Below, one piece after another: positions 31,101 through 43,459 of a DNA stretch of 64,000 bases. This DNA is from Tubiluchus corallicola (taxonomy: Eukaryota > Priapulida > Priapulimorpha > Priapulimorphida > Tubiluchidae). The stretch covers positions 248,001 to 312,000 of the forward strand of contig JAQGDQ010000022.1 of assembly GCA_030141605.1 (NCBI GenBank), written 5' to 3'. Made by a program: the position numbers and the translations under genes. Each line of letters opens with the position of its first letter. Within the stretch, counting starts at the first letter, position 1. The notes under the pieces are model-generated. The model had not been told where the DNA came from, searched no databases, and saw only the letters and a list, made by a program, of their open reading frames with translations.

Positions 31101-34100
31101 ACAATGGATTCCGCCGCCCCAACTGTGGAAGCAGGATGACACGACGTTTGCTCGATTGCCATATGGATGGGAGCCTGCCACAGACATGACAGGAAGACCT
31201 TATTATATCAGGTAGGATCTAACACGGCGCTGCAGGTAAGCGATTTACCTGACGCAGCAGTGCGCGCGGACAAGGACGCGACTGTTGCCGTTATTGTTGC
31301 GGCACAATTGTCGGTTTTTTAACTAGACCTTGTTTCCTTTTAAGTAGATTCTGGGTGCCGCAATACTTGGTTAAACCGCAAAGTCATTAAAGGATAATCT
31401 CATCACTTTAGTCAGTGATATTGCTTGTCAGCGATCTCCTTCACTGTGGCTATCGTAGGCCTAAAACCGCTCACGAAATCCGACATCTTGCCTACGCCCA
31501 CGTCACTGTCAATTCCAAATCCTATAGCTACAGTTGTGAGTTATAGCATTAAAAGTGATCAATATTAAAAATTATTTTGATTTATTCTGGAGATCAGAAC
31601 AGTTTGTGGAGGGCAAAGCTTCGTGCTTGTGCTTGGTGCTGGAATACTTAACTTTCTTTAACACACTTCACTTTCAACTTTACTGGATTTATTCTTACTT
31701 CAAAATATACCACCTGCCCCTACAATTTACTATTACTACATAGAAACTGGATTTACTATTACTACACAGAAACTGGCATGCCGGTTGTTAACTAGATTTG
31801 GATTTGCCACAACGGTTTCGATCAGAAAATGCAGTATATTAGAAATTACATGTAATCATTATATAAATCGTTATCTACTATATCTATTACTTTGTTGTTT
31901 TAATGCACACTATTCAAGTTCATCTATAATGACAAGTGATTTAGCAATAACACCAACAAAGCGCATACAGAATGCATGATTAAACCAGTGAACATTTCAA
32001 TGTCAAAACGTGCACTTAATGATAGGACAATGGATAACCTACGCGAAGTGTTAGTTGTGTACATTTGAGCTTATTCAGAAAACAGCTGAAAACTAGAACA
32101 AACTATGAATTCGTGTTTAATACCAAATTCGTTTTCTTTGCAATTCTCACACTTGGGGCGTTAAATGTATCTCTAGGTTAACGCATTAAGTAAATACCAG
32201 CCTTTGTGTGCAGACTGATTCATTGATGGTTGATGGTTTAAATCGACAAAATTTGAAGGCGTTGTTGTTACAACCACAAAACGAATGAATAATAACGGGA
32301 AAAAGATTGAAATAATTGACTTGCCATTTATATTCTGCTTGCAAAAAATTGCAAGTTAATTTCCATTTTGTTTGTAGATCACTATAGATCGTTTGTTGCC
32401 CATCACTACAAAATAGTTTAATTAAAATTCGTGTTAAGCAGATGGCTGGAGAGATTTATTTTGTTTCAATTACACGCGTATTAGAGGTTGAGTTACGTTC
32501 AGTGACTTTTAGTAACTTCCCTTGCAACTAAAGTTACTACTTTTTGCACAGAGTTGCTCGTGTTGAGCATCAAATTAGTCATTTTACACCTAGGCTACTC
32601 AGTTTCATCACTATGCTACTCAGTTTGAAAACTAATTACTACATTCGAAAACGAGAAAATGGTTTTACTAAAATGTTCAGAAGATAACAAAATTAAATCA
32701 ATTCGGTTTAATTCAAAGTTTTGACGTCTATCACAGATGTAAAGTGGACATGCCAAAAATGTAAAAGTGTAGAAACTTTTCTACTCCCCTGGCTCACAAT
32801 GATAAAGTATTTAAAGCAGCTTTGCTCGGAAGTCTCTTTGTTTCTTCGCGTGCATATGCCTCATTAATTTAATCAAATTCATACAATTTAGCCATTTGGA
32901 GAAGACAACTACATACGAAGACCCGAGAACTGACGGCAAAGACCAGCACGCCAGAGATCCTCAACCGCGACAAGTTACCCTCCATAAAGATCCAGACGCC
33001 GGATTCGGATTTGTGGCCGGAAGTGAGAAACCGGTAATTGTCCGGTGCGTGTCCGAAGGTACGTTCGTTATGATACCCCATGATACTAAATGTCTGACGA
33101 TTTGCACGTTTTCAGAAAAGGAAATAAATAAAGAAACACTCGGCTTTGCTGCAATAACATGGATTAGCCGAGTGATCACGATCTCTACTTGGCTGAAGTT
33201 AAGCAACGCCGGAGCTGGTCAGTAAGTGAGTGACTGACCACCAGGAAAGCTAGTTCTGGGCAGTTTCATCCGCCATTATGCCACCTACTATTCTTCCTTA
33301 CTAAGGAAGGGTCTAAATGCACCATGCTTCCAGCTATGGCTTATATACCTCTACTAGACCAGTGACTCAAATTTTAGGGGGTAATACTTGATAATGAGTT
33401 AAATTACTTAGATTATTTTGCCTACCAGATGTAATATGAAAGTATATATTAATCTAGACCCAGGGACCTACGATTTTGTGTTTGTGGTCTTCATTTAAAC
33501 ACCGGTTTGCTCGTAGATTATTTGCATTTCTTTGACAACTTTTTACCTGTTAATTTGTGTTTTTCTTGGATCTCACATTTTGCTAAAACTCAATTTCACA
33601 ATTCTGAAGATCTGATGGTCCTATAGTGGTCTTAAAATTGTGGTGATTATTTTCAAGAGTCAACCCTCGAAAACTTTTAGATTCCTCCTGCATGTTCTTT
33701 TAGATTAATAGTAAATTTCCAGTACGAAGAGAAATCTTAGTTTCGAGTATGTAGTTTTTTAACAAGTCACTAGTCAAACCCTTATCCATAGCAAGCTGTA
33801 AACTATGCTGATCTGAAGAGAAAGCTACATAAGTTTTTTTAAATACATAATGCAATCTGCGCTCCTATTTTGTAACCTAGATAACGCCACTTCAACGAAA
33901 CAAGACTAAGAAGAAAAGAGAAAGAAATGTGTTCACAACTGAAGCTAAATTCTACGATATGAATAAAAGCATACTTTCATTAACTGCACATAAAACTTTT
34001 TTCACAACAATAGTGTCTCATTTCTGTGGTTTCAGGTGGTCCCAGCGTTGGCAAACTATTGCCCGAAGATCAAATTCTACGAATCAATGACGTCAGCGTA

Positions 34101-37100
34101 AAAGATGTACCTAGGGAACAAGTCATCAACATGGTATTATCATCAGGGCAAACTCTAAATCTTACCGTATGTCAACCAAGTGTATGTATAGTTACATTAT
34201 GTTCCTCTGTGTTATTACTAGTAGTCGTTGCATCAGTTTTTGTAAATAACTGTCGTATTCTTGTATGCACCATTATATATATATATATATATGTTATCAG
34301 TAAGCGACCAAATTAAATTAATGATAATATTGCAAATAAACTTTATGTACGTTCTTCTACCTTCTGCACAATTTCAGCAGCAGCACAAATCAAATATACA
34401 AATAATGCATTTTTTTACAAAGACATTATTTTTTTGCATTAAATGCTCAACGATGCTGCATACTGTCAACTGTGTGACAAAAAGATTTTTATAATAGTGT
34501 GTTGCCTTCATTACGTCATATAATATTGTGTTTGTGTTATCAAGAGAGTTATGTATACAAATGTGCGGAAAAGAGATTTTTATAATTGTGAGTTCTCATT
34601 ATTACATCACATAATATTGTGTTGGCGTGACCAAGGCTTGACTTGTTAGTGATTTCATAAATTTATGTTATGTTTTTGTTAGTTGGCAGATAAGTCGAAT
34701 TTATTAACTGCAGCCAAAAGATGGAAGAAGACGAGTGATCCTTCCCGATCAGTTCGATTTGCTGGTGTTGTTGCTGTGAACGGGTCACCTCTTATACATG
34801 ATGTAAGTACAGCTATCATCAAGTCGTCTTTTGTAATACGTACGAATTCAATTGTTAGCTGTTAATACCTTGATTTTAGTGCAGTTATTAATTGGCCTCC
34901 TTTGTTAATCAAGTAATTAATTGGTCAGAAAAAATATGAGAATATTTATCAAGGAGTTGCACTTATACCTGATACAAAAACTATAATTGGTGAGAAACAC
35001 TTACACATAATGTTAAGTACACTTATCGATTGGTTAATCTTTATGATAAGTTCAGTACACTTAACAGTGGGTTATAGCCTGTTTTCCTGCACGTATTTTA
35101 CTAGGTTCTCTGTTTTTCAGCCTTCTGATTACGACAGTTGTATTCCTTTCATGCCGAACGTCTTGAAAGTTTTTCTGGAAAACGGCCAGACGAAATCTTT
35201 CAAATATGACAAACGGACAACCGTACAGGTGAGAAGCAAGACCGGCCACATTATCATTGCTAATTGTAATCATGGTATTCTTATAGAAAAGGCTAGGCTT
35301 TTGTTTTTTTTTTTCATTATGCAACACTAAAAGGCATATTTGGCATATTTAGAATGTTTTGGAATCTCTTCAAGAAAAGCTGTCCATCAAGTGCATGGAT
35401 TATTTCTCACTAGTCTTACAGCAAAAGCGCTTGTCTCATCAAAGAACTCGCAACACAATTCTGCCTCTAAACGAAACCTTGTGCGACGTAAGTTAGACTT
35501 TTGTTTTTCAGGCGATTTTTTTATTGATTCAGTGTGATTTTATTAAGTTTGATTGCCTAAATTATGCACCAATTAAGCGCATGTTTTTATTTTTGTAGTG
35601 ACGTGTATAATGATTGGACAAAGATGGTGACACACTTTTATGAGTAATTTTGGCCTAACTGCCAGCAAGAATCGTCGATTATATGTTGAACAGTTCCAAC
35701 TATTTTTTCTTTTGAATGCAATTTTTATGGTGCCCAATTTTCATTAAAGGAATTTTACGTTGTTAGTTCTAACAATTTATATTTGTGACCACTTAGCAAA
35801 AAAGTTATAAAAACCTCTCGAAAATCTATTAAGACTCATCTTATATGACAAAAATTGGATATTATGACATACTTACGATTTCGTTAGGCAAATAGAAGAT
35901 GTTGTTAAAAAGTACAAATGATTAGTATATTAATGACCATTAAATAAACGCACAAACTAAGCTTCCTTAACCTTAATTATTACTCAGCACAAAGCTTCAT
36001 AATTGTAAACTATTTAGACATACGTAATATAGAAATGTAATACTGATTTTTTTGTTAAGGATGAATTGTAATTTTTTTAGATATCATCTAGACCTGGTGC
36101 TGAACACTTTAAAGTCTTATTACGAGTAACGTTTGTGCCAAAAGATGCTTACGATTTGCTCAACAATGATCCAGTTGCGTTTGAGTACTTCTACAAACAG
36201 GTACTTTAACAAATATTTTCAAAATGGTTACATGTACTTTCATTTATTACATTTTAAATTTTCTACTAATGTTGCCTCAGCTACTATTTTTGATGATTGT
36301 GTTTGATAACTGTGATGATGATAAGGGCAACAATTACAATCGATGATGATGCCAATGATGCTGATGATCATGATGGCGATGACGATGAACATGATAACAA
36401 TGATAATGATATCAACAATGATGACAATACTAGTAATAACAATGACGATGATTCTGATGATGATGATAATAATGATCACGATGATTAGGACAGTGATGAT
36501 CGTGATGACGATAATGATGATGATGATGATGATGATAACAACGATGATGACGTTGATGATGATGATGATTACAGATGACAATGACGACGATGACAACAAT
36601 GGCAATGATGACGACGACGATGACAACGATGACGATGGTGAATATGATAGTCATGACGACAGGAGGAGCTGATCTGATTCCTTTTATCAATAATGTGAAA
36701 ATTTTATGCAGTAATTCTTATCGTGTTTAAGAAATCTTATTGTGTAACTTTGTGTTCACTGATTTCACAGTGCTGTGATGACGTAATTGGGGATGCCTTC
36801 TTCCCTCTTTTGCAACCACAAACTGCTATGAAGTTGGCTGCATTGCAAATCCAGGAAGAAGCCGCTTTATCCAACATCTCAGGAAGACCTTCTCTAAAAG
36901 AATTTGAGTGAGTCCTAAGGGTAGCATATTTAATACATGTATATATGAAATGTTTTTTTCGTTTGTTATCATAAATCTTGATTTTGAAGATAAAAAGATT
37001 CATTTTCTTACAATTTAGCAAAAAATGCTAAAGCCTTTTCCTTATTATGTATGCTCCTCACAGATTTTTTGTCTTCCTTTACTGATGCATAAAGACACAT

Positions 37101-40100
37101 TTAGTAAAAACGTGTAAGCTGCTGACGAAGTTTCAAAGTGATGCAACTCTGTGAAAGAAAAAAGGATAAAGATCTCTTGTACACAAAAACTAACGTTATG
37201 AACAAAAAACAGAGTTAATGACTATTAGTGAACTGGGACTAGAAAATTAACTTTACATTTTTTCAGACAAGAAAATGGTTTGCAGAAATACATTCCTAGC
37301 AGCTTTTTTCACACTTTAAAAAAGAAGGACATAAGAAAAGGGATCAATCATTATCTTAAGGTTAACCAGAACTTGGCTGTCCCTGGTCAGAAAAGCCTTA
37401 CCACACTACAAGCTAAATTGCACTATCTGAAAGTGTTGAGTGAGCTGCCATCTTTTGGCATGAAATACTACAATCTTGTTCAAAAGGTAAAAATTAGTTT
37501 CTCACTTGATAATTTAAATGCTAAAGCACAGAAGTTGCTAAGTGACATGCCTAATCAATCAAGTGTTCCATCTCAATAACAGTTTGGAAATTTGCCCATT
37601 TAAACTTGTAATGATCTATTGAATAATTGGAATAATTGAAATTATTCTTAAAACTGGATGCAGAGTTGTGATATAAGTCCAGGTACACAGTATGCAGTGT
37701 TGATACACTTTAATGTAGAACTAGCACTTTCCTTTTTCAGGACTTGCATACAGAGATGATTATATCACTAGGACGAAAATTTGGAATTTGTCAAGTGTCT
37801 CATGCTAAAAACTACGTGGTAAGATGAAGTAATTTACTCTCAGTTTTAAATGCTGAACAGGTCAATTTTATGTAAACACTATACTTCAAAATTGTTTATA
37901 AGATCTTGTTCTAATAAAATGACAATTAACTCATCAAAAAAAGCTTCAAAAGTTTTCTCATTTAAAAAGTGTTTGTTATTTAAAGTCTTACAGCAAAATA
38001 CAATAAACAGATGAGCATTCCTGTCCAAAAAGGTCAAAATTGTTAGGCTGACTAAATATATGATTACGTCACTTTCTTTGCAGCCAACTGTGATGATACA
38101 TTATGAGCACATGGCAGCAGTATCATTTTACAAACATGGCGAGTTCATTCATTGTGTGGAAATACGTTGCCATGATGCATCAAAGGTAAGCCTACAGCGA
38201 GTGTTGAATTGATAGACATAAGTTTGTCACTTTTACCGCCATTAACTATCCATCATCGATAAATATACGATCAATCAATATCTAAAACATTGATTACTAA
38301 TCATCTCGACAGTTGACATTTTCTGTATAATGAATAACAAATCTGATCAGTATGTGTACTCAAGAATATGTATGCATCAGTTTGCAAAAACATTCAATAT
38401 GGCACCAGAAAAAGTTGCTACAAAGACTCACATACAGACTTAACTGTTATTATTAACATTTAAATATACTTACTTATGTAACAACAATTATTTTAGAATG
38501 TAGCATTTCTGCTATCAGAAGAAGAAGGTGCAGATTTAGTGGCCACTGTACAAGGATATTACAGATTAACCACTGGACAAAATTTGCCCGTATACGATGG
38601 TAGAACGAGTAGGATGTATGAACTAAAAGAGGAATTCATGCTCAATAATTACAAAGCTATACAAGGTAAAAATTCTATACAAAAAAACTGAAATAGCTTT
38701 GTAGCTTACTGACACCTAATAAAATTTCATTCATTTTTAGACACGCAGTTCTTTAGTGCAATTGTGTCATTTAAGTAAGAACCCTTCTCTGTTATAGCTT
38801 TAGAAGCTCCGCCATATTATGGTCATCACAGAGTGCTGAAACTAGGCTGGAATTATGCAGTACCCTGTTCAGGAGAAGAAACTTTAACATGCATTGAAAT
38901 GGACATTGATCTAACCAAGAATCCTGCAGACTTGATGGACAGAAACAATGTCTCTACGCCAGATATCTTGGTATGAATTGAAAAATATTCTTTGTTCAAT
39001 ATTGCAACATTTTGTGTTTTTGCTACTGTGTGTTGTTGTAATTTTTGTGGATTTTAATTACTGAACTCTGTGCTTTTTCTCTTTTGCATGTAGTATATTC
39101 TGAAGGTTTCAATGATTGTATTTATATTACAAAATCCAAAAAAAGGCTAATTACCAGTTTAACTTTTCTTTATTGTGGGATTTTCTATTAAGTAAATAAT
39201 ACCCTCTCCCATAGTTAGTTCACTGTCTGCTTGCTAATGATATTGAATCTTCTCTGCAACTAACAGTAATAGATGAATATATCCACTTGAAATAAAAATC
39301 AATAAAAGCTCTCTAATATTTATAGATTATAAATCAAAAATTTACAAAATTAAGTTTGAGCTAATTATTTTCATTATTGATTCCAGAAACTTACACATGG
39401 TACACCTAATCTGAATGGTTACATTGAAAATCATAATACAGGAGCAAAAGAACAATTTGGAGATGCTCCAAAAAAGAACAATCTTCAACAAGCATTGGAC
39501 AGACATGCAAATAATAGTAATAACAACAACTGGTCAGAGCTTTCTGAAAGTGATTCTGACAGCCTTGGGGCATCAACAGCTACTACTAGTAGCAGCAATA
39601 GTCCAGTTTATCAGCACAGAAGCCAAAAAGAAATTTCAATAACTTCGCCTCTCAAGAGCAGTTTACTGGAGCAGAATGAGCTGGTCAGAAGTTTTATGCT
39701 GTCAGAAGTGGATGCCAGGCGACTCAGTGTTACAATGGACATTGACATCAGCGATATTCCTGCTACCATGTTACATCCAGAAACAGACCTCACCGATCTC
39801 ACTCCACATCAGGGCAGCACTACAGTAGATACCATTAATGGTAATATTCTCCCAAGCGTGTGCCAGCCGCCTGATGAATTCATGGATAATGGACAAAGTT
39901 TGCTGGCTGAAATTCAAGAAGCACTCAACACTTCTGGTATCACCAATTTACATGATTATTATTAAATTACAGTTCCTAACTGTTGTTTATGCTTGTGTTG
40001 TTGTGCATACGTGAATAACTACATCAGTTTGTGGTTTAATTTCATATTTTCTTCCTGTTTCACTCATGTGTAGTTGCTCCTGAGCCAACTACTAAAGATT

Positions 40101-42744
40101 GTCTCACTAAATAATTTGTTTATTACATACTGTAAAATCTCATATACAGTCAATATTTTAATTAAATTTACTCTGAGAGAAAAATAAGATAAAATTTGTC
40201 TTTTGCTTGTGCACATCTTCATGAATGACACTTCTTTGTTATTTAGGCACAGCAGAACCAATACTAGAAGATGACTTAAACAGTGAAGATATGCAGCACT
40301 TATTGGATGTCTCATTAGTGGATGACATCGATGAATTTATTGCAAGTGTGATTGTACCACCACCACCTACAAATGAAAGAAATAGCCCTAGCTCAACCAT
40401 GATGGACATCAGCCAACTGCCACCACCAGTTATTCCATACAACAGTGATCTTGAACAAGAACTTGCTATCAGCAATGAGACTGTTACACAAAATTCACCT
40501 AATGACACTAAAGTATGTGTAGAACAAACATCGTCAGGTATAGTTGTTTCTGTTCACAAGAACACAGACACCCCCAAGAAGATTCCACCACAAAATAACT
40601 CAGGTGACAATGCAGAGAAGTGTACCATCAAACGGCAGTCTTCTATTCCAATGCCAACAAGGACAGCTGCTTCCACAACTCTACAGCAAAACTCTGACAC
40701 AGTATCAACAACTACAAAGACATCAGAAAATGTTTCTGAACCAACAAGAAAATTATCTGTCAAAAAATCTGAAGAAGTACCTGATCATTCTTTAACAAAA
40801 AGTGATAACAATAGAAGTTCACAAGGTCAGACCCGGTCCACAACTACACATCAGATAAAATCTTTCCTTCCCGAAAGTAACCCTGTCAGGCCACCAAGAA
40901 AGAACAATCCATCAAAATTGACAACCACAAAGCCTATTGCGCTTGCTAAACCAATTCCAAGAATACAGCAAAAGGAAGAAGAAACAAAAACTAATGCAGG
41001 CCTCGTATCATTGGCATCAAAAGAACGCATTGTACCCAATCAAAATCAAAATAATAACCACCTACATGAAAGAAAAATAAGCCCCGTTCGGAGACAACTT
41101 AGTTATGATGGTGATTCAACCCACAATAGTCTTCAAGTAAAGAAACCTCAGGAGGTCAGTACTGTAAAAGAACTGGTGACTAAAGACCGAATAACATTTA
41201 CTGCACAACGCAAACTTAGTGGAGATCGTTTAGGCTTGGGACTAGAGTCAGTCTCTCAGAAACAAACTACCTTAAGACAAACTGTTGACCGCCATCAACG
41301 CTCTGCAGATAACTCATCAAGGTCTTCTCCACTGCCAACTTCACAGCCAGACTCTTCAGTCCAGACAAAATTCACCAGTATTGCGACAAGGTTTGGATTC
41401 AGGAGAGAAATAAAGCCTATAAGCAAAGTGAAGTCACCAGTATATGAGGACAGCTCCAATAGTCTTCCCAAACCTTCCCAGAAGTCTGACAGCAATGTGT
41501 CACTTATGCCAAGAAAATTCTTATCTACCGAGCACTTGTTAAATGATAAACCAGTAGCAGTGAAAGCCAGACAAAGATCTAACTCTGTCGACGATACTTT
41601 AGATGGCAATATATCACTAAGTAACACATTTTCAAAACCTTCATATGAGCGTCCAAATAGGCGGATGCAGTATGTCTCGCCTTACAATATGCAACGTCCT
41701 CAGTCAAAAACTTCTGGTCAGACCATTCAGCAATCACCTATACTTGGTAGAACTGTAACACCGGTACTAGAGTCAAATAAAAATAATGGCAAATATTACA
41801 CTATTGGGCATTCTCACCTTCGCCCACCGAAAACATTTTGGGTGAACAATGAAAGTACTAATTTTCACAACGACAAAGCACAACCTTTATCACCACACCA
41901 TTCCCGTGCTTCATCAAACATCGAAGACACTAGACCTTCTGACTTTGGGGAAATATCACCGGCAACCAGACTTCCTCGCATGAGAGTGCGTCAGGTAAAG
42001 CTTCGTTCGCAGCAAGGTAAAGCCAACACTGTAGCTGCGAGACCGACTAGGTCTCGCTCTGAGACAAGAGTTCCACAAAAAGAATCTCAAGAAACAAAAA
42101 AAGAAATCATTTTAGATAAAGAACATCAGCGGCTCAGGCACAGTTCTTACCCGGACACTGTACATAAACTGAATATTGTTAATAAATCCGGTGGGCAGAC
42201 ATATGCTGGACCTCATGCTTTTGATATCGCCTATCATGACATTGATATCCTAATTAAGGAACATCTAGATAAAAATCTAACACTTCTTAGAAATATACCT
42301 TCTCACATTATTTTGCCAGATGAAGACGTCTATAGGGAGCAGTTACTGTCCTCGTCCAAAAAATTTGTTATAGATTCTAAGCTTCTAGTAAGTTTTGCAG
42401 CCAAATCTGGCGAGAATGTGATTCAACAGCTGAATGTGTGCATGGAACATCTAACTCAAATGTTGTACACTTGTGGGATCCTGATTCCAACTCTCTCATT
42501 TGATGATATGGCTTTAGAACTGGGCGAGCAAATGCGAGATGTGGCGCAGACATTTAGAACCGCGTTGCCATCCATCAAAGTGGCTACAGAATCAGCTGAA
42601 TCACAGCGCATCGCAGAACATTCTAGAAAAGCAGACATTCAAATGCTGTTGCAACAGGCAGCTAATCTGGCTGCATCTTTGGGTGCACTGATGAGGACAC
42701 TCAGATTCATTGAAGGAGATCTTGAGCTAACAAAACGGATCTAG
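18785..42744 (+). CDS. FERM and PDZ domain-containing scaffold (FRMPD3/4-like), 1,661 aa
   Basis: Sixteen exons join in frame to 4,986 nt: 18785-18918, 31083-31211, 32892-33058, 34036-34181, 34683-34802, 35121-35228, 35353-35487, 36081-36200, 36771-36907, 37267-37486, 37741-37818, 38084-38185, 38497-38665, 38798-38970, 39387-39936 and 40247-42744. Order: WW 1 (W30-P57), WW 2 (W74-P99), PDZ (~115-192, GFGF at 125-128), FERM (~243-590), then a ~1,000-residue Ser/Thr/Asn/Gln-rich tail and a helical block (~1,488-1,661). Blocks such as GFGFVAGSEKPV, MPNVLKV, LENGQTKSF, DPVAFEY and LQAKLHYLK are diagnostic of FRMPD4/Preso, a cortical and postsynaptic scaffold that links membrane proteins to actin and other partners. 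The ATG at 18785 is the first in its open frame, after a stop at 18623; an upstream coding exon is possible but not needed. Two WW domains instead of one is unusual. Family assignment is secure; one-to-one orthology is not tested. Confidence 0.93.
20026..20120 (+). repeat. GA-rich tract
   Basis: Imperfect GAAAGAGAG-type sequence in intron 1 of the FRMPD-like gene. Open frames here, Arg/Lys/Glu-rich forward and Leu/Ser/Phe-rich reverse, reflect composition only. Confidence 0.8.
22003..22070 (+). repeat. (AC)34 microsatellite
   Basis: A perfect AC dinucleotide run, followed after a short gap by AC and AT mixtures. Confidence 0.98.
22126..22166 (+). repeat. (TA)n microsatellite
   Basis: A perfect TA dinucleotide run about 55 bases downstream of the AC array. 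Together they form a compound microsatellite of ~165 bp. Confidence 0.97.
29020..29400. repeat. Degenerate TTGAGTAA / TTACTCAA repeat field
   Basis: The words TTGAGTA and its complement TACTCAA recur many times in ~380 bp (for example TTGAGTAG, TTACTCAG, TACTCAAATGAGTACT, TTGAGTAATTT and TTACTCAAATTTGAGTT). No exact period is retained. It looks like an old palindromic minisatellite. The phrase GAGTAATCTAGT occurs both here (near 29333) and near 20810. Confidence 0.55.
32971..34181 (+). other. PDZ domain of the FRMPD-like protein (two exons)
   Basis: The domain covers residues ~115-192 over exons 3 and 4, with a phase-1 intron in the middle. The carboxylate-binding loop reads GFGF (a GLGF variant). 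It is followed by VAGSEKPVIVRCVSEG, then GGPSVGKLLPEDQILRIND, the canonical 'Gly-Pro-…-Gly-x-L-…-Asp-x-I-…-Ile-Asn' PDZ core, and PREQVINMV for the second helix. The GFGFVAGSEKP phrase is shared with vertebrate FRMPD4. Confidence 0.92.
35151..38665 (+). other. FERM domain of the FRMPD-like protein (exons 6-13)
   Basis: F1 starts at MPNVLKVFLENGQTKSF and extends through LQEKLSI. F2 includes FVPKD, DPVAFEYFYKQ, FFPLLQPQTAMKLAALQI, YIPSSFF and the conserved LQAKLHYLKVL helix. F3 runs from DLHTEMIISLGRKFGICQV to the helix ADLVATVQGYYRLTTG. Eight short exons encode it, all with consistent phases. FERM domains bind phosphoinositides and the tails of membrane proteins. Confidence 0.9.
36311..36663 (+). 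repeat. Imperfect (GAT)n-rich tract
   Basis: About 350 bp of GATGATGAC/GATAAC-type sequence fill most of intron 8 of the FRMPD-like gene (36201-36770). Asp-rich, Met-rich and Ile-rich frames across it are compositional artefacts. Confidence 0.9.
38798..42744 (+). other. Disordered tail and C-terminal helical block of the FRMPD-like protein
   Basis: Exons 14-16 encode ~1,070 residues, half of them in a single 2.5-kb last exon. Most is low-complexity Ser, Thr, Asn, Gln, Pro and Lys-rich sequence with short proline runs (VPPPPTNERNS, QLPPPVIPY), possible SH3 or WW ligands. The last ~175 residues, from IAYHDIDILIKEHLDKNL onward, change character to well-ordered, leucine-rich helices (FAAKSGENVIQQLNVC, LLQQAANLAASLGALM), which suggests a conserved functional module. 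I do not recognise a named domain there. Confidence 0.8.
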
Positions 42745-42780
42745 TTATATATCTACTCGCACATTGGGCAACAACACAGT

Positions 42781-43143
42781 AATAAATGCCTCTTAATATT
42801 TAATAATATGTCAGTAGCCCAGTTAATTCAACGCGTGTTTAATTATTTGTTTAATTAAACACCAAAAGTTACTGTAAATTACTGACCCTTAAAGGTATCA
42901 ATTTTATATTCACAAAATCCATGTAAAATGTGGTGTAAAAGTTCTATTTTAAAAAACCTATTATATACATGTTATGGTTTTAATCTTAGCAATATAAAAC
43001 GACACTATAATGAGTAAGCACTTAATGCAACGTGTATTATGTAAAATACCTTAACAGACATTGTAAAACAGCAGCTAATACATGTTATTATACTGTGTAA
43101 AATTTATGATTTAAAGAAAAATATGGAATATAAAATCAATAAA
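42781..43143 (+). terminator. Candidate polyadenylation signals of the FRMPD-like gene
   Basis: AATAAA occurs at 42781-42786, 36 bases after the stop, and again at 43138-43143, ~395 bases after it. Either could be used. The 3' UTR is AT-rich and has no other visible feature. Confidence 0.5.
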
Positions 43144-43459
43144 ACTTTACAAACCAGACAAATAATTACGGCATATTTTTCTCTACAATATAAAAATCTT
43201 AACTGAGGTATAATATCAAGACTGCAATAGGTTTTGTGTATTAGATATCTGATTATACAATGTACACATAAAAAGCATACTTGATATTTCGAAGCTATAA
43301 AACTACAAAAAAATAATTAGGGCAGTGAGAAAGCTATCACTGTCAGTGATATGGCAGCCAGTGTAGAATGATTTAATTCAGTCTCCATTAAAATATTTGT
43401 CATATCAATGATGGATGCTATGCATACCCAAGAATGCTTACAGTCTATCATTACTTTTG

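Larger units (their letters stand above)
18872..32928 (+). other. Tandem WW domains of the FRMPD-like protein (three exons)
   Basis: WW 1 starts at W30 in exon 1 (WRAVADEHTGRIVYV) and ends in exon 2 with LQWIPPP. WW 2 starts at W74 in exon 2 (GWEPATDMTGRPYYI) and ends in exon 3 with TTTYEDPR. In WW 2 the second tryptophan is replaced by tyrosine; vertebrate FRMPD4 has phenylalanine there as I recall it. Both domains are cut by a phase-2 intron at the same codon, right after the Y-(V/I)-(N/S) position. This is the pattern left by duplication of an exon that carries the end of one WW and the start of the next. WW domains bind proline-rich peptides. Confidence 0.9.

Noticed and set aside
36240-36690. 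Open frames on both strands with Asp, Met, Ile or His runs
   Set aside because: They come from the GAT-rich low-complexity tract inside intron 8 of the FRMPD-like gene.
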